From Streptococcus cristatus (GTDB lineage: Bacteria > Bacillota > Bacilli > Lactobacillales > Streptococcaceae), in the NCBI RefSeq assembly GCF_003943515.1, contig NZ_RJPT01000001.1, positions 585,670 to 649,669 on the forward strand: 64,000 bases of DNA. The letters are read 5' to 3'. Position 1 is the first letter of the stretch, and every line of letters begins with the position of its first letter. Below are positions 28,495 to 40,643 of this stretch, piece by piece. Under the pieces are notes generated by a model. It made no database searches. It was not told where the DNA came from and worked only from the letters and a program-made list of their open reading frames with translations. The position numbers were made by a program, and so were the translations under genes.

Positions 28495-29219
28495 TACCAG
28501 GTTTGTTCTAAATAGCCTCTGATAATCTCGAGTTTGGAAGGATTCAATGGTCGATAACTGCCTTCTGCTAGATTGGGATCCAGCTGAAAATCACCGAAAT
28601 GAGTACGTTTGAGATAGGTGACTTTGACACCAACTGCTAGAAACATTTTTTTGACCTGATGGAACTTCCCCTCAGAAATGGTAACTGAGGCGGTGGAGTG
28701 CTCGGGGCTGGCCGTATGAATTTGAAGTTGGGCAGGCTTGCAACGAGTGCCATCCAGAAAGATAATGCCTTGCTGAAAAGCAACTATGGCTTCTTGGTCA
28801 AGAGGGCCGTTGACTTCGACATAGTAGGTCTTTGCGATATGGTATTGTGGATGGAGGAGCTGAAATCCCAGTGGCCCATTATCTGTAATCAGGAGCAGGC
28901 CACGTGTGTCGCGATCCAAACGGCCGATGGCGTAAAGCTGGTCGTTAAAATCTTCTGGGGCAATTAGATCTAGGACAGTCATCTTATCCGAGTCAGAATT
29001 GGCAGTGACAGTACCGGCGGGCTTGTTCATCAGAAAATAATGGTGGGCTAGGTGGTTTAAAGGTTTACCAGCTAGGCTAATGGACTGGAGGCCACTATCG
29101 ACATTTTGACTGAGGGAGCGAGCTGCTTGACCGTCAATTACAATCTGCCTTAGTCGCAGTTTTTGTTTCATCTCTTTTCGGCTAATCTTAGCTAGGGCTA
29201 AGAATTTATCAAGGCGCAT
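28494..29219 (-). CDS. rsuA: 16S rRNA pseudouridine(516) synthase
   Basis: Has an S4 domain (MRLDKFLALAKISRKEMKQKL) and a catalytic domain with GRLDRDTRGLLLITDNG, where the aspartate after GRLD is the nucleophile, and ISEGKFHQVKKMF. It forms pseudouridine at 516 of 16S rRNA. The start is taken at 29219 because AAAGGA lies 7 bp upstream on the minus strand and the family begins MRLDKF; an upstream ATG at 29234 adds five residues. It has 241 residues and is transcribed divergently from typA. Confidence 0.93.
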   Translation of the reverse strand: MRLDKFLALAKISRKEMKQKLRLRQIVIDGQAARSLSQNVDSGLQSISLAGKPLNHLAHHYFLMNKPAGTVTANSDSDKMTVLDLIAPEDFNDQLYAIGRLDRDTRGLLLITDNGPLGFQLLHPQYHIAKTYYVEVNGPLDQEAIVAFQQGIIFLDGTRCKPAQLQIHTASPEHSTASVTISEGKFHQVKKMFLAVGVKVTYLKRTHFGDFQLDPNLAEGSYRPLNPSKLEIIRGYLEQTW

Positions 29220-29404
29220 AAGTTTTCCTTTCAAAGGTTTGGATCAATTCTTTTTATCATACACTTTCGGAAGTAAAATTGCAAAAATAGCTACAGTTTA
29301 CGATTTACCTATGAAAACATTTACACTTGGTTAGCCCGTGTTTTTTGGAAAAAACTGTGTTATAATTTTTAGTTGGAAATAAATAATAAGATTTAGAGGA
29401 AAAC

Positions 29405-31252
29405 ATGACAAAATTAAGAGAAGATATCCGTAACATTGCGATTATCGCCCACGTTGACCACGGTAAAACAACCCTCGTTGACGAATTATTGAAACAATCT
29501 GAAACTCTTGATGCCCGTACTGAATTGGCAGAACGTGCTATGGACTCAAACGATATCGAAAAAGAGCGTGGAATTACCATCCTTGCTAAAAATACAGCCG
29601 TTGCTTACAATGGAACTCGTATCAATATCATGGACACGCCAGGACACGCGGACTTCGGTGGAGAAGTTGAGCGTATCATGAAAATGGTTGACGGTGTTGT
29701 TTTGGTCGTAGATGCCTACGAAGGAACTATGCCACAAACTCGTTTCGTATTGAAGAAAGCCTTGGAACAAGACCTTGTCCCAATCGTTGTTGTTAACAAA
29801 ATCGACAAACCATCTGCTCGCCCAGCAGAAGTAGTGGACGAAGTCTTGGAACTCTTCATCGAGCTTGGTGCAGATGATGACCAGCTTGACTTCCCAGTTG
29901 TTTATGCTTCAGCGATCAACGGAACATCTTCTTTGTCAGACAATCCAGCTGATCAAGAAAAAACAATGGCACCAATCTTTGATACCATCATCGACCATAT
30001 CCCAGCTCCAGTCGATAACTCAGATGAGCCTTTGCAGTTCCAGGTATCACTCTTGGACTACAATGACTTCGTAGGTCGTATCGGTATCGGACGTGTCTTC
30101 CGTGGTAGTGTGAAAGTTGGAGACCAAGTTACTCTTTCTAAACTAGACGGCACAACGAAGAACTTCCGTGTTACGAAACTCTTTGGTTTCTTTGGTTTGG
30201 AACGTCGTGAAATCCAAGAAGCAAAAGCGGGTGATTTGATTGCCGTTTCAGGTATGGAAGATATCTTTGTTGGTGAAACCATCACACCGACAGACGCCAT
30301 TGAACCACTTCCAATCCTTCACATTGATGAGCCAACGCTCCAAATGACCTTCTTGGTTAACAACTCACCATTTGCAGGTCGTGAAGGTAAATGGGTAACG
30401 TCTCGTAAAGTGGAAGAACGTTTGCAGGCTGAGCTACAAACAGACGTTTCACTTCGTGTTGACCCAACGGACTCACCAGATAAGTGGACCGTTTCAGGAC
30501 GTGGGGAATTGCACTTGTCAATTCTTATTGAAACCATGCGTCGTGAAGGCTATGAGCTTCAAGTATCTCGTCCAGAAGTTATCGTTAAAGAAATTGACGG
30601 TGTGAAGTGCGAGCCATTTGAGCGCGTGCAAATCGATACTCCAGAAGAATACCAAGGATCTGTTATCCAAAGCCTTTCTGAACGTAAGGGTGAAATGTTG
30701 GATATGATTTCAACTGGTAATGGTCAAACTCGTTTGGTCTTCCTTGTTCCAGCGCGTGGTTTGATTGGATACTCAACTGAGTTCTTGTCAATGACTCGTG
30801 GTTACGGTATCATGAATCATACCTTCGACCAATACTTACCGTTGATTCCAGGGGAAATTGGTGGTCGTCACCGTGGAGCCCTTGTTTCCATCGATGCTGG
30901 TAAGGCTACAACATACTCAATCATGTCTATCGAAGAACGTGGTACCATCTTTGTCAACCCAGGTACTGAGGTTTACGAAGGAATGATCATCGGTGAAAAC
31001 TCTCGTGAAAACGACTTGACTGTTAATATCACTAAGGCAAAACAAATGACCAACGTTCGTTCAGCGACCAAGGACCAAACAGCTGTTATCAAGACACCTC
31101 GTATCTTGACCCTTGAAGAGTCACTTGAGTTCTTGAACGACGATGAATACATGGAAGTAACACCTGAGTCTATCCGTTTGCGTAAACAAATCTTGAACAA
31201 GCAAGAACGCGAAAAAGCTAATAAAAATAAGAAAAAACAAGCAGCAGAATAA
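29405..31252 (+). CDS. typA: translational GTPase TypA/BipA
   Basis: Ribosome-associated GTPase related to EF-G that aids 50S assembly and stress or cold adaptation. It has 615 residues. G1 is AHVDHGKTT (about residues 15-23), G3 [12 protein letters not shown], and G4 NKIDKPSA; the C-terminal BipA domain ends with a Lys-rich tail. GAGGA lies 7 bp before the ATG, and an extended -10 (TG-T-TATAAT, 29358-29366) lies upstream. Codon use indicates high expression. Confidence 0.97.
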   Translation: MTKLREDIRNIAIIAHVDHGKTTLVDELLKQSETLDARTELAERAMDSNDIEKERGITILAKNTAVAYNGTRINIMDTPGHADFGGEVERIMKMVDGVVLVVDAYEGTMPQTRFVLKKALEQDLVPIVVVNKIDKPSARPAEVVDEVLELFIELGADDDQLDFPVVYASAINGTSSLSDNPADQEKTMAPIFDTIIDHIPAPVDNSDEPLQFQVSLLDYNDFVGRIGIGRVFRGSVKVGDQVTLSKLDGTTKNFRVTKLFGFFGLERREIQEAKAGDLIAVSGMEDIFVGETITPTDAIEPLPILHIDEPTLQMTFLVNNSPFAGREGKWVTSRKVEERLQAELQTDVSLRVDPTDSPDKWTVSGRGELHLSILIETMRREGYELQVSRPEVIVKEIDGVKCEPFERVQIDTPEEYQGSVIQSLSERKGEMLDMISTGNGQTRLVFLVPARGLIGYSTEFLSMTRGYGIMNHTFDQYLPLIPGEIGGRHRGALVSIDAGKATTYSIMSIEERGTIFVNPGTEVYEGMIIGENSRENDLTVNITKAKQMTNVRSATKDQTAVIKTPRILTLEESLEFLNDDEYMEVTPESIRLRKQILNKQEREKANKNKKKQAAE

Positions 31253-31286
31253 ATCATTGAGTTAACTGGTGGTAGAAAGGAGCAGC

Positions 31287-31544
31287 ATGATTTACCTGAT
31301 TATTGGAATATTAATCCTGCTTTTCTATGTATTTGCCATTCCAACTAGTATTAAGGGAACACTGAATGTCTTGACATTTGTACTTTTGCTGGTTGCCTTG
31401 ATCATTTTGCTTGCTTTGGCAATTTTTCAAATTTTTAAATTGCCTGGAGAATTATTTGTGAGTATCTTTTTGATTATTATTACAGTGTGGGCCTTGATGG
31501 ACATCGAGCGTCTAGTACCATCTCAGAAATCAAAAGAACTTTAA
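31287..31544 (+). CDS. DUF3165 family small membrane protein
   Basis: An 85-residue, very hydrophobic protein with about three transmembrane helices (residues ~2-18, 25-48 and 55-72) and a short polar C-terminus. It matches the streptococcal DUF3165 family; function is unknown. The ATG at 31287 has AGGAG 5 bp upstream; a GTG at 31269 precedes that site and is rejected. It is probably cotranscribed with typA, 34 bp upstream, and a terminator follows. Confidence 0.82.
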   Translation: MIYLIIGILILLFYVFAIPTSIKGTLNVLTFVLLLVALIILLALAIFQIFKLPGELFVSIFLIIITVWALMDIERLVPSQKSKEL

Positions 31545-31561
31545 ACTCATAAACTATAAGG

Positions 31562-31615
31562 AAGGAATTAGGATTCCAAAGTTCGTGTAGACTTTCGGTA
31601 GCCTAATTCCTTTTG
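31562..31615 (+). terminator. terminator after typA-DUF3165
   Basis: AAGGAATTAGG (31562-31572) and CCTAATTCCTT (31602-31612) form an 11-bp perfect stem across a 29-base loop, followed by TTGTTT. Confidence 0.7.
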
Positions 31616-31939
31616 TTTATCTAAAGCGAGATCCTTCGATGGTGGCTTTGGCTGAGTAGAAATATAATACAGTTACCGATGTTTTTCATTTAAAGAAGGC
31701 CCGATTCTTTTGAATGTTGTTGACCATCAGTGAGTAGGTCAGGTTTGATAAGGCACTGGCAATTAAATGTTTTGGATAGTTATTGCTTGTATAAATAGGT
31801 TTTTCAAAGGTTTCAAATAGAATAATATTTCTTCTTATTTATTGAAAGCTGATAACAGTTAAAATAAAAGGCTGATATGACTTTTTTATTTTCGCAAAAA
31901 AAGGTAAAATAGAAGGTAGTATGAATGAAGAGGTACATG
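31616..31939 (+). other. intergenic region before murD
   Basis: This 324-bp AT-rich stretch has no credible ORF or family match on either strand. A likely murD promoter element is TAAAAT near 31904-31909, preceded by an A/T-rich tract. The rest shows nothing that I can assign. Confidence 0.5.
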
Positions 31940-33292
31940 ATGAAGACTATTTCAAAATTTGCCAATAAGAAAGTTTTGGTGTTGGGTTTAGCTAAATCAG
32001 GGGAGTCAGCTGCCCGCCTTTTGGATAAACTGGGAGCGATTGTGACGGTCAATGACGGCAAGCCTTTCGAGGAAAATCCGGCTGCCCAATCTTTGCTGGA
32101 AGAAGGAATTAAGGTCATAACTGGTGGTCATCCTCTGGAACTGTTGGATGAAGATTTTGAATGGATGGTGAAAAATCCAGGCATTCCTTACAACAATCCT
32201 ATGGTCATGAGGGCTTTGGAAAAGCAGATTCCCGTTATTACCGAAGTGGAGCTAGCCTATCTGATTTCGGATGCACCGATTATCGGGATTACTGGCTCCA
32301 ATGGAAAAACGACTACGACAACCATGATTGCGGAAGTGCTAACAGCAGGCGGACAAAATGGCCTCTTGTCAGGAAATATCGGATTTCCAGCTAGTCAAGT
32401 TGCCCAAGATGCGGGTGAAACAGACACATTGGTCATGGAACTTTCTTCTTTCCAACTAATGGGAATCGAAGCCTTCCATCCAGAAATAGCGGTCATTACA
32501 AATCTGATGCCGACGCATCTGGACTATCACGGCTCTTTTGAGGAATATGTGGCGGCCAAGTGGAATATCCAAAAAAATATGACAGCTTCTGACTATGTCG
32601 TGTTGAATTTCAATCAAGACTTGGCGAAAGAATTGGCTAAGAAGACGGCTGCCAAAGTGCTTCCTTTTTCGACTAAAGAAAAGGTCGATGGAGCTTACTT
32701 GGACGGCGATGTGCTGACTTTCCGTGGGGAAGCCATTATGAAAGCTTCTGAACTAGGCGTGCCTGGTAGCCATAATGTAGAAAATGCTCTAGCAACCATT
32801 GCAGTAGCCAAACTTCGTGGGATTGACAATCAAGTTATTAGAGAAACTCTGGCTCATTTTGGAGGTGTCAAGCATCGTCTCCAGTATGTGGGCGAAATCA
32901 ATCAAGTCAAATTTTACAATGACAGTAAATCAACTAATATTTTAGCGACACAAAAAGCTTTATCAGGCTTTGACAATAGCAAGGTCATTCTGATTGCTGG
33001 TGGTTTGGATCGTGGCAATGAATTTGATGAATTGGTGCCAGATATCAAGGGTCTGAAAAAGATGGTGATTTTAGGAGAATCAGCTGCGCGTGTTAAGCGG
33101 GCTGCGGATCAGGCAGAGGTAAGTTATCTGGACGCTTCAGATATCAGAGATGCTACTCGTAAAGCCTTTTCTGTGGCGGAGCCTGGGGATGTTGTCCTTC
33201 TCAGTCCAGCCAATGCCAGCTGGGATATGTATAAGAATTTTGAAGTGCGGGGCGATGAATTCCTTGCCGTGTTTAAAGAATTAAAGGAATAA
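31940..33292 (+). CDS. murD: UDP-N-acetylmuramoyl-L-alanine--D-glutamate ligase
   Basis: ATP-dependent Mur ligase that adds D-glutamate (made by MurI) to UDP-MurNAc-L-Ala in the cytoplasm. It has 450 residues, the streptococcal length. The P-loop is [11 protein letters not shown] (K123), with [18 protein letters not shown] and [11 protein letters not shown] in the central and C-terminal domains. The start is taken at 31940 (MKTISKF), with AGAGG about 7 bp upstream; 31925 and 31937 are alternative in-frame ATGs. First gene of murD-murG-divIB. Confidence 0.95.
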   Translation: MKTISKFANKKVLVLGLAKSGESAARLLDKLGAIVTVNDGKPFEENPAAQSLLEEGIKVITGGHPLELLDEDFEWMVKNPGIPYNNPMVMRALEKQIPVITEVELAYLISDAPIIGITGSNGKTTTTTMIAEVLTAGGQNGLLSGNIGFPASQVAQDAGETDTLVMELSSFQLMGIEAFHPEIAVITNLMPTHLDYHGSFEEYVAAKWNIQKNMTASDYVVLNFNQDLAKELAKKTAAKVLPFSTKEKVDGAYLDGDVLTFRGEAIMKASELGVPGSHNVENALATIAVAKLRGIDNQVIRETLAHFGGVKHRLQYVGEINQVKFYNDSKSTNILATQKALSGFDNSKVILIAGGLDRGNEFDELVPDIKGLKKMVILGESAARVKRAADQAEVSYLDASDIRDATRKAFSVAEPGDVVLLSPANASWDMYKNFEVRGDEFLAVFKELKE

Positions 33293-33293
33293 A

Positions 33294-34364
33294 ATGAAAA
33301 AAATAGTATTTACAGGCGGAGGGACAGTTGGTCATGTGACCCTCAATCTTTTGCTGATGCCTAAATTTATTGAGGAGGGCTGGGAAGTCCATTATATCGG
33401 TGACCGCCATGGGATTGAGTACAAGGAAATTCAGAAATCAGGTCTACCTGTTGTTTTCCATTCGATTGCAACTGGCAAGCTCCGTCGCTATTTTTCTTGG
33501 CAGAATCTCTGGGATGTTTTCAAAGTGGCAGGTGGGATTCTCCAGTCGCTGGGCATCATGTTGAGAGTACGTCCAAAAGCCCTATTTTCAAAAGGAGGCT
33601 TTGTGTCTGTTCCGCCAGTGATTGCTGCGAAGGTGACGGGCGTTCCAGTCTTTATCCATGAGTCTGACTTGTCGCTTGGTTTGGCCAATAAAATCGGTTA
33701 TAAATGCGCGACAAAGATGTTCACGACTTTTGAGCAAGCTGAAGGACTGAGCAAGGCTGAACATGTTGGAGCGGTGACCAAGATTGCGGCCCTCCCTCAA
33801 ACGGAACCAGCTGAGATTGAGAAAATCAAGGCTCATTTCACAGAAGGAAAACCTATCTTGCTCTTTGTTGGTGGCTCAGGAGGAGCGAAAGTCTTCAATG
33901 ATTTTATTACAAAAAATAAGGATCGCTTGATTGAAAAATATAATATTATCAATCTGACAGGCGATGCCAGCTTGGATGAGCTTTCCCATCGTATCTACCG
34001 GGTGTCCTATGTAACAGATCTGTATCAGCCACTGATGGCTATGGCAGATGTCGTCGTGACACGAGGTGGTTCCAATACTATTTTTGAATTACTGGCGATG
34101 AAGAAGTTGCAAGTAATTGTACCTTTGGGGCTGGGGGCAAGTCGAGGAGATCAGATTGAAAATGCCAATTACTTCTTGGAAAAAGGCTATGCGCTTAAAA
34201 TCAATGAAGAAAACTTGAATCGGGTCAATCTCCAAGTAGCAGTGGATGATTTACTAAGAGAAAAGGATGCTTATTATCAACGAATGGAAAAAGCGCCGGA
34301 ATTAAAATCTGTAGATGATTTTTATGAAATTTTGAAGCAAGATATTAACAAAGGGAAAAAATGA
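33294..34364 (+). CDS. murG: UDP-N-acetylglucosamine--N-acetylmuramyl-(pentapeptide) pyrophosphoryl-undecaprenol transferase
   Basis: Membrane-peripheral GT28 enzyme that makes lipid II from lipid I. It has 356 residues. The N-terminal glycine loop reads [12 protein letters not shown], the streptococcal variant of [18 protein letters not shown] and [15 protein letters not shown] bind the nucleotide sugar. It starts 1 bp after the murD stop with AAAGGA upstream and overlaps divIB by 4 bp. Confidence 0.96.
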   Translation: MKKIVFTGGGTVGHVTLNLLLMPKFIEEGWEVHYIGDRHGIEYKEIQKSGLPVVFHSIATGKLRRYFSWQNLWDVFKVAGGILQSLGIMLRVRPKALFSKGGFVSVPPVIAAKVTGVPVFIHESDLSLGLANKIGYKCATKMFTTFEQAEGLSKAEHVGAVTKIAALPQTEPAEIEKIKAHFTEGKPILLFVGGSGGAKVFNDFITKNKDRLIEKYNIINLTGDASLDELSHRIYRVSYVTDLYQPLMAMADVVVTRGGSNTIFELLAMKKLQVIVPLGLGASRGDQIENANYFLEKGYALKINEENLNRVNLQVAVDDLLREKDAYYQRMEKAPELKSVDDFYEILKQDINKGKK

Positions 34365-35554
34365 AAAAAAGCAAGGAAGACAAGCAAGAAACGGCTCAAC
34401 TTTCTCTTTCTGAATGGCAAGTCAGAAACAAAGAGTATCTTGAGAAAAAAGCTCAAGAAAAGGCAAAAAAGCAAGCTGAGTTAGAGAAAAAAAGAGCTGA
34501 ACTAGAGCAGAAAAAAGAAGAAATGAAGGCGGAACTGGAAAATCAGGAGCCTTCTAACGAAGAGGATACTGTCTCCGAAGAAATTGACACAGACTCTCCT
34601 ACAAGTGAGGAAGAAGATGCAGTTCAAGATTCTGAAAGTGAATCTGAAGTTGAGGAGCAAGAGGAAGTCCAAAAACAAGAAGAAGAGCAAGAGGAAGAAG
34701 TAGAGCAGGTTGAGTTTTCAAAAGTTCCAATTGAGAAAATTCATTGGTATCGAGCTTTGCCAGTTTTAGTGACAAGCTCCCTAGTTTTTTTAGCTTCCCT
34801 TTATTTTCTCACACCGCTTGCAACTATGAAGACCATTGAATTTACTGGGAACAAGGTTGTGAGTCAGGAAGAACTAAGAAGCAGTAGCAAAATCGATCAG
34901 CGCGATTACACTGTCACTGTTTACAAAAATCGCCATCATTATGAGCAAAATCTGAAAGCTTCCAGCCCCTGGATTGAAAATGTAGAAATGACCTATCAAT
35001 TCCCACTGACTTTCAAAATCGATGTTCAGGAATATGGCATTTTAGGTTATTTGCAGAAAGATTCTAAGTATTATCCTATTTTAACGAGTGGAGAATACGT
35101 AAAAAATGAGGTTGTGGCTGATGCCTTGCCCGAAGAGCGGATGGATGTGACCTTTTCGGATGCAGGCTTGATCAAGGAATTCGTTCAACAACTGAAGAAT
35201 GTTCCTGATTCGATCAAAAAAAGTATGAGAAGGGTTGATTTAACTCCTAGCAAGGTGACAGAAGATTTAGTGACCATCACCATGTCTGATGAACACCAAA
35301 TTTTAGTTCCAATTTCTCATATTGCTAAGAAACTTCCCTACTATGAAGGAATTCATCCTCAGTTGGAAGTGCCAAGCGTGATCGATATGGAGGCTGGTAT
35401 TTTTAGCTATGCGCAAGGCACAGAAAATGAAGTTATCCATGAAGCTAGTAAAGATGCGCAAGATACAGAATCTTCAACTCAACATGCAGAGCAATCTACC
35501 GAGCATCCTGCTCAATCTCAGGCAGAAAAGCCAGAGATTTCTGAAAATAACTAA
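34361..35554 (+). CDS. divIB: cell division protein DivIB/FtsQ
   Basis: Bitopic divisome protein that links FtsL-DivIC with late division enzymes. It has 397 residues. A long charged cytoplasmic N-terminus (about 1-125) begins with a Lys/Glu coiled coil and continues as a Glu/Asp-rich acidic stretch. One transmembrane helix follows (about 130-150), then an extracytoplasmic POTRA/FtsQ region starting [17 protein letters not shown]. The tail is Ser/Glu/His/Gln-rich and low complexity. It overlaps murG by 4 bp and ends the murD-murG-divIB unit. Confidence 0.95.
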   Translation: MKKSKEDKQETAQLSLSEWQVRNKEYLEKKAQEKAKKQAELEKKRAELEQKKEEMKAELENQEPSNEEDTVSEEIDTDSPTSEEEDAVQDSESESEVEEQEEVQKQEEEQEEEVEQVEFSKVPIEKIHWYRALPVLVTSSLVFLASLYFLTPLATMKTIEFTGNKVVSQEELRSSSKIDQRDYTVTVYKNRHHYEQNLKASSPWIENVEMTYQFPLTFKIDVQEYGILGYLQKDSKYYPILTSGEYVKNEVVADALPEERMDVTFSDAGLIKEFVQQLKNVPDSIKKSMRRVDLTPSKVTEDLVTITMSDEHQILVPISHIAKKLPYYEGIHPQLEVPSVIDMEAGIFSYAQGTENEVIHEASKDAQDTESSTQHAEQSTEHPAQSQAEKPEISENN

Positions 35555-35596
35555 TTATTATAGATAAAAAACTGCGCCAATTTCGTATTTTTATGA

Positions 35597-35602
35597 TATA
35601 AT
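35597..35602 (+). promoter_or_regulatory. -10 element of ftsA promoter
   Basis: TATAAT at 35597-35602 lies in the AT-rich gap after divIB; a matching -35 is not convincing. It would start the ftsA-ftsZ transcript near 35609. Confidence 0.6.
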
Positions 35603-35677
35603 AAAGTTTGGATAACCCTATTTTCTAGAGTTATTTGTATTAGAATGGAAACGTGGAAGACAGAGAGGACTGATGTA

Positions 35678-37042
35678 ATGGCTAGAGATGGCTTTTTTAC
35701 TGGATTAGATATAGGAAGTAGCACAATTAAAGTGTTGGTGGCAGAGCACATCAACGGTGAAATGAATGTTATTGGAGTCAGCAATGCAAAGAGTGCTGGC
35801 GTTAAAGATGGGATTATTGTCGATATTGAAGCAGCAGCAGCGGCTATTAAGTCAGCAATTTCTCAAGCAGAAGAAAAAGCGGGGATTTCAATTGGACTAG
35901 TGAATGTTGGCTTGCCTGCAAATTTACTGCAAATTGAGCCAACTCAAGGAATGATTCCTGTGACTAGTGACTCCAAAGAAATTACCGATGAAGATGTCGA
36001 GAGCGTGGTAAGATCTGCCTTGACCAAGAGCATGACTCCTGACCGTGAAGTAATTACCTTCATTCCAGAAGAGTTTGTTGTTGATGGCTTCCAAGGGATC
36101 CGTGATCCTCGTGGTATGATGGGGATTCGCCTAGAAATGCGCGGCCTACTCTACACTGGTCCTCGTACAATCCTGCATAATCTTCGTAAAACAGTAGAGC
36201 GTGCAGGAGTGAAATTGGAGAATATTATCATTTCTCCTTTAGCGATGACAAAATCCATCTTGAACGAAGGAGAACGGGAGTTTGGCGCGACAGTCATTGA
36301 TATGGGTGGCGGACAAACTACAGTTGCTTCTGTAAAAAATCAAGAATTACAATTTACCAATATCTATCAAGAAGGCGGCGACTATGTCACAAAAGACATT
36401 TCAAAAGTCTTGAAAACTTCTCAGAAATTGGCAGAAAGCTTGAAATTTAACTATGGTGTAGCTTATGTACCATTTGCAGGCACAGAATCTTTCCCAGTTG
36501 AAGTCATCGGGGAAGTTAATCCAGTTGAAATAACAGAAGCCTATCTAGCTGAAATCATCTCTGCTCGTATCAAACATGTTTTTGAACAAATCAAGCAAGA
36601 TTTAGATAGAAGACACGTGTTAGATCTTCCTGGTGGTATCGTCATCGTTGGTGGTGGAGCGATCTTGCCTGGCGTTGTAGAATTAGCTCAGGAAGTATTT
36701 GGCGTTCACGCTAAATTATATGTACCAAATCAAATCGGTATCCGTAATCCAGCTTTTGCCCACGTGATTAGTCTTTCAGAGTATGCTGGCAATCTGACCG
36801 AAGTGGATCGAATTGCACAAGCTGCTGTTCGTGGAGACGAGCAGTTGCGTCATCAAGCAACTAGCTTTGAACGTCCAAGTCATAGAGTACCTCGCTTTGA
36901 TCATCAGCCGGTTGAACCGGTTCAACCAGTTCAAGAGGTGGAACCAGAAGTTGCACCGCTTAGAAATGAAGTACCACAAGAGGAACCAAAAGCTAGTCTT
37001 ACAGATAAGATGCGCAATTTAATTGGGAATATGTTTGAGTAA
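35678..37042 (+). CDS. ftsA: cell division protein FtsA
   Basis: Actin-like ATPase that tethers FtsZ to the membrane and recruits the divisome. It has 454 residues. Motifs: LDIGSSTIKV (phosphate 1), VIDMGGGQTTVA (phosphate 2), and GGIVIVGGGAILPG (adenosine). The C-terminal amphipathic targeting helix (DKMRNLIGNMFE) follows a Pro/Gln/Glu-rich linker. The start at 35678 (MARDGFF) has GAGAGGA upstream; an ATG at 35645 would add eleven residues before the ribosome site. ftsZ follows after 16 bp. Confidence 0.95.
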   Translation: MARDGFFTGLDIGSSTIKVLVAEHINGEMNVIGVSNAKSAGVKDGIIVDIEAAAAAIKSAISQAEEKAGISIGLVNVGLPANLLQIEPTQGMIPVTSDSKEITDEDVESVVRSALTKSMTPDREVITFIPEEFVVDGFQGIRDPRGMMGIRLEMRGLLYTGPRTILHNLRKTVERAGVKLENIIISPLAMTKSILNEGEREFGATVIDMGGGQTTVASVKNQELQFTNIYQEGGDYVTKDISKVLKTSQKLAESLKFNYGVAYVPFAGTESFPVEVIGEVNPVEITEAYLAEIISARIKHVFEQIKQDLDRRHVLDLPGGIVIVGGGAILPGVVELAQEVFGVHAKLYVPNQIGIRNPAFAHVISLSEYAGNLTEVDRIAQAAVRGDEQLRHQATSFERPSHRVPRFDHQPVEPVQPVQEVEPEVAPLRNEVPQEEPKASLTDKMRNLIGNMFE

Positions 37043-37055
37043 GGAGAATAAATAG

Positions 37056-38324
<1,269 letters not shown>

Positions 38325-38328
38325 TTAA

Positions 38329-39000
38329 ATGGATTTTCAAGCAAATAAAGATTTAATTTTTCAAAATGTTGCTCAAATAGTTGAAAAAGAAAATCGATTG
38401 AAGGACTCCGTAAACATTATTGCGGTTACCAAATATGTTGACTGTGAAACAGCGAAAAAACTCGTGGATACAGGAATCAAACATATTGGAGAAAATCGAG
38501 TAGATAAGTTTCTTGAAAAATATCATGCTTTAAAGGAAGAAAACCTTACCTGGCATTTAATTGGTAGTTTGCAGAGAAGAAAAGTGAAAGATGTGATCAA
38601 CTATGTTGATTATTTCCATGCTTTAGACTCTGTCAAATTGGCTCAAGAAATCAATAAGCGAGCAGATCATGTGATTAATTGTTTCTTGCAAGTCAATATT
38701 TCAAAAGAAGAAAGCAAGCACGGTTTTTTAGTTGAAGAACTAGATAGTGTTTTACCAGAGCTTGCAGTCTTAGAAAATATTTGCATTGTTGGCCTGATGA
38801 CCATGGCTCCACTCGAAGCTGATCATCAAGAGCTGAATCAGATTTTTTCAGAGGCACATCAGCTTCAATTAAACTTACAAAGCAAACAGTTAAAAAACAT
38901 GCCCTTTTCTGATTTGAGTATGGGAATGAGCCGTGATTATCCAGAAGCGATTGCCAACGGCTCAACCTATGTCAGAATCGGAACAGCATTTTTTAAATAG
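38329..39000 (+). CDS. ylmE: YggS/YlmE family PLP homeostasis protein
   Basis: PLP-binding TIM-barrel protein of 223 residues, without known enzymatic activity, that buffers PLP and amino-acid pools. VTKYVD contains the PLP lysine near residue 37; GENRVDKF, HLIGSLQRRK and SMGMSRDYPEAIANGSTYVRIG are family motifs. It starts 4 bp after ftsZ with no strong ribosome site, suggesting coupling, and lies in the standard ftsZ-ylmEFGH-divIVA order. Confidence 0.94.
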   Translation: MDFQANKDLIFQNVAQIVEKENRLKDSVNIIAVTKYVDCETAKKLVDTGIKHIGENRVDKFLEKYHALKEENLTWHLIGSLQRRKVKDVINYVDYFHALDSVKLAQEINKRADHVINCFLQVNISKEESKHGFLVEELDSVLPELAVLENICIVGLMTMAPLEADHQELNQIFSEAHQLQLNLQSKQLKNMPFSDLSMGMSRDYPEAIANGSTYVRIGTAFFK

Positions 39001-39009
39001 GAAAGAACT

Positions 39010-39576
39010 ATGTCATTTAAAGATAAATTTGATAAATTTATAGAATACTTTACAGAAGATGGAGAGAAGTCTGACTTACCAGTACAGCCTTCAGATGAAT
39101 CTGATTCTGTTTTGAAGCCTGCAGAGATCGAGCCAGTTCCGGCTGCATCAGCAAAGGAAAACGCACGTACTCGTTCAGCTTCTTCACAAGTCCAACAAAA
39201 GCCTACAACAGAAAATATTACTAGATTGCATGCTCGCCAACAAGAACTGGCTCAGCATCGAGTGAAATCTAGTGAGAAGGTTACGATTGATGTTCGCTAT
39301 CCTAAAAAATATGAGGAAGCAACAGAGGTTGTTGATTTACTTGTGGCGAATGAGAGTATCTTAATTGATTTTCAATATATGACAGAGGTACAAGCAAGAC
39401 GTTGCTTGGATTATCTTGATGGGGCACGCTATGTTTTGGCTGGGAACTTGAGAAAAGTTGCTAGTACCATGTACTTGCTCACTCCAATCAATGTTGTCGT
39501 CAATGTAGAAGATATTCGCCTTCCAAACGATGTGGATCTGAGTGAATACGATTTTGATATGAAACGCAGCAGATAA
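39010..39576 (+). CDS. sepF: cell division protein SepF
   Basis: FtsZ-bundling and membrane-anchoring protein (YlmF). It has 188 residues: an N-terminal amphipathic membrane helix ([14 protein letters not shown]), a variable linker (about 20-95) and a C-terminal SepF fold starting [15 protein letters not shown], with [25 protein letters not shown] lies upstream of the ATG. ylmG follows after 3 bp. Confidence 0.96.
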   Translation: MSFKDKFDKFIEYFTEDGEKSDLPVQPSDESDSVLKPAEIEPVPAASAKENARTRSASSQVQQKPTTENITRLHARQQELAQHRVKSSEKVTIDVRYPKKYEEATEVVDLLVANESILIDFQYMTEVQARRCLDYLDGARYVLAGNLRKVASTMYLLTPINVVVNVEDIRLPNDVDLSEYDFDMKRSR

Positions 39577-39579
39577 TTA

Positions 39580-39855
39580 ATGATTTACTTTATTTTAAAA
39601 TTAGTTTCTAATCTAATTGATCTTTACTCCCTTCTCGTCTTCGTCTATGCACTCTTGTCTTGGTTCCCTGGAGCTTACCAAACAGCCCTAGGAAGGCTTG
39701 TCGGTTCTCTGGTTGAACCATTTTTGCGTTTGTTCCGCAGGTTGCCTTTGCAGTTTGGTAGATTAGACTTTACCGTTCTGGTGGCACTTTTTGCCTTGAG
39801 AGTGCTTGATACCTTATTTTTACACTTCCTCGCTTCCTTGTTATTGCTATGGTAA
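39580..39855 (+). CDS. ylmG: YggT/YlmG family membrane protein
   Basis: A 91-residue protein with two hydrophobic helices (about 3-25 and 62-88) and the family motif EPFLRLFRRLPLQFGRLDFT between them. YggT proteins affect cell shape or ion homeostasis; the mechanism is unknown. It has no clear ribosome site, being coupled to sepF, and overlaps ylmH by 7 bp. Confidence 0.93.
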   Translation: MIYFILKLVSNLIDLYSLLVFVYALLSWFPGAYQTALGRLVGSLVEPFLRLFRRLPLQFGRLDFTVLVALFALRVLDTLFLHFLASLLLLW

Positions 39856-40634
39856 ACAAGATCTATCAGCATTATTCTCAGGATGATCAAGATTTTCTGG
39901 ATAAAAGCATGGAATTGCTTCAAAGAGTAGAAAATCAATATAGCTATGAGACGACTGCTTTTTTGAATCCTCATCAGGTCAATATTCTCAAAAATTTGAG
40001 TAAGCAATATGATGTGCAAATATTTGCTAGTTCAGATTATTTTCCAAGTGAGTTTGCTAAAGTGTTGATTGCACCTAGCTATTATCAATTAGAACTCGAA
40101 GATTTTGGTGTGGTCTTGCTAGAGATTACCTATGCAAGTAAGTTCTACAAGGTAACTCATTCACAAATTATGGGAACTCTTTTGCATCAGCTAGGGATTG
40201 AGAGGCGGACGTTTGGCGATATTATCGTCGTGGATGACCGTGCACAAGTATTTGTGGATAGAAGACTAGAAGAATATTTCGTTACGAATGTTTCTAAAAT
40301 AGCTAAAGTTCCAGTTCGGCTAAGAAGAGTTGATTTCAGAAATCGGTTACAAGACGCACCGGCGACTAAAACAACAGATGTTCTGGTCTCTAGTCTCAGA
40401 TTGGATAAGCTGGTAGCGACAGTGTTTAAGTTATCACGTAGTCAAGCTGTGGAACTAATCATGGGGAAGCAGGTGAAGCAGAACTACAGAACCATTGATA
40501 ATCCTAGCCAACAGCTCTCTCTGGGGGATTTGATTAGCGTTAGGAAATATGGAAGATTTAAGATTTTAACAGAAAATGGTTTTTCCAAAAACGGGAAGCA
40601 TAAACTAACAGTTGAATTATTACCTAGCAAATAA
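39849..40634 (+). CDS. ylmH: YlmH family RNA-binding protein (S4 domain)
   Basis: A 261-residue protein with an N-terminal mixed domain and a C-terminal S4 RNA-binding domain (about 180-245: SSLRLDKLVATVFKLSRSQAVELI). In B. subtilis YlmH binds stalled 50S-peptidyl-tRNA and acts like RqcP in ribosome rescue; a similar role here is inferred. It lies between ylmG and divIVA in the conserved cluster. Confidence 0.94.
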   Translation: MVNKIYQHYSQDDQDFLDKSMELLQRVENQYSYETTAFLNPHQVNILKNLSKQYDVQIFASSDYFPSEFAKVLIAPSYYQLELEDFGVVLLEITYASKFYKVTHSQIMGTLLHQLGIERRTFGDIIVVDDRAQVFVDRRLEEYFVTNVSKIAKVPVRLRRVDFRNRLQDAPATKTTDVLVSSLRLDKLVATVFKLSRSQAVELIMGKQVKQNYRTIDNPSQQLSLGDLISVRKYGRFKILTENGFSKNGKHKLTVELLPSK

Positions 40635-40643
40635 GGAGGAAAT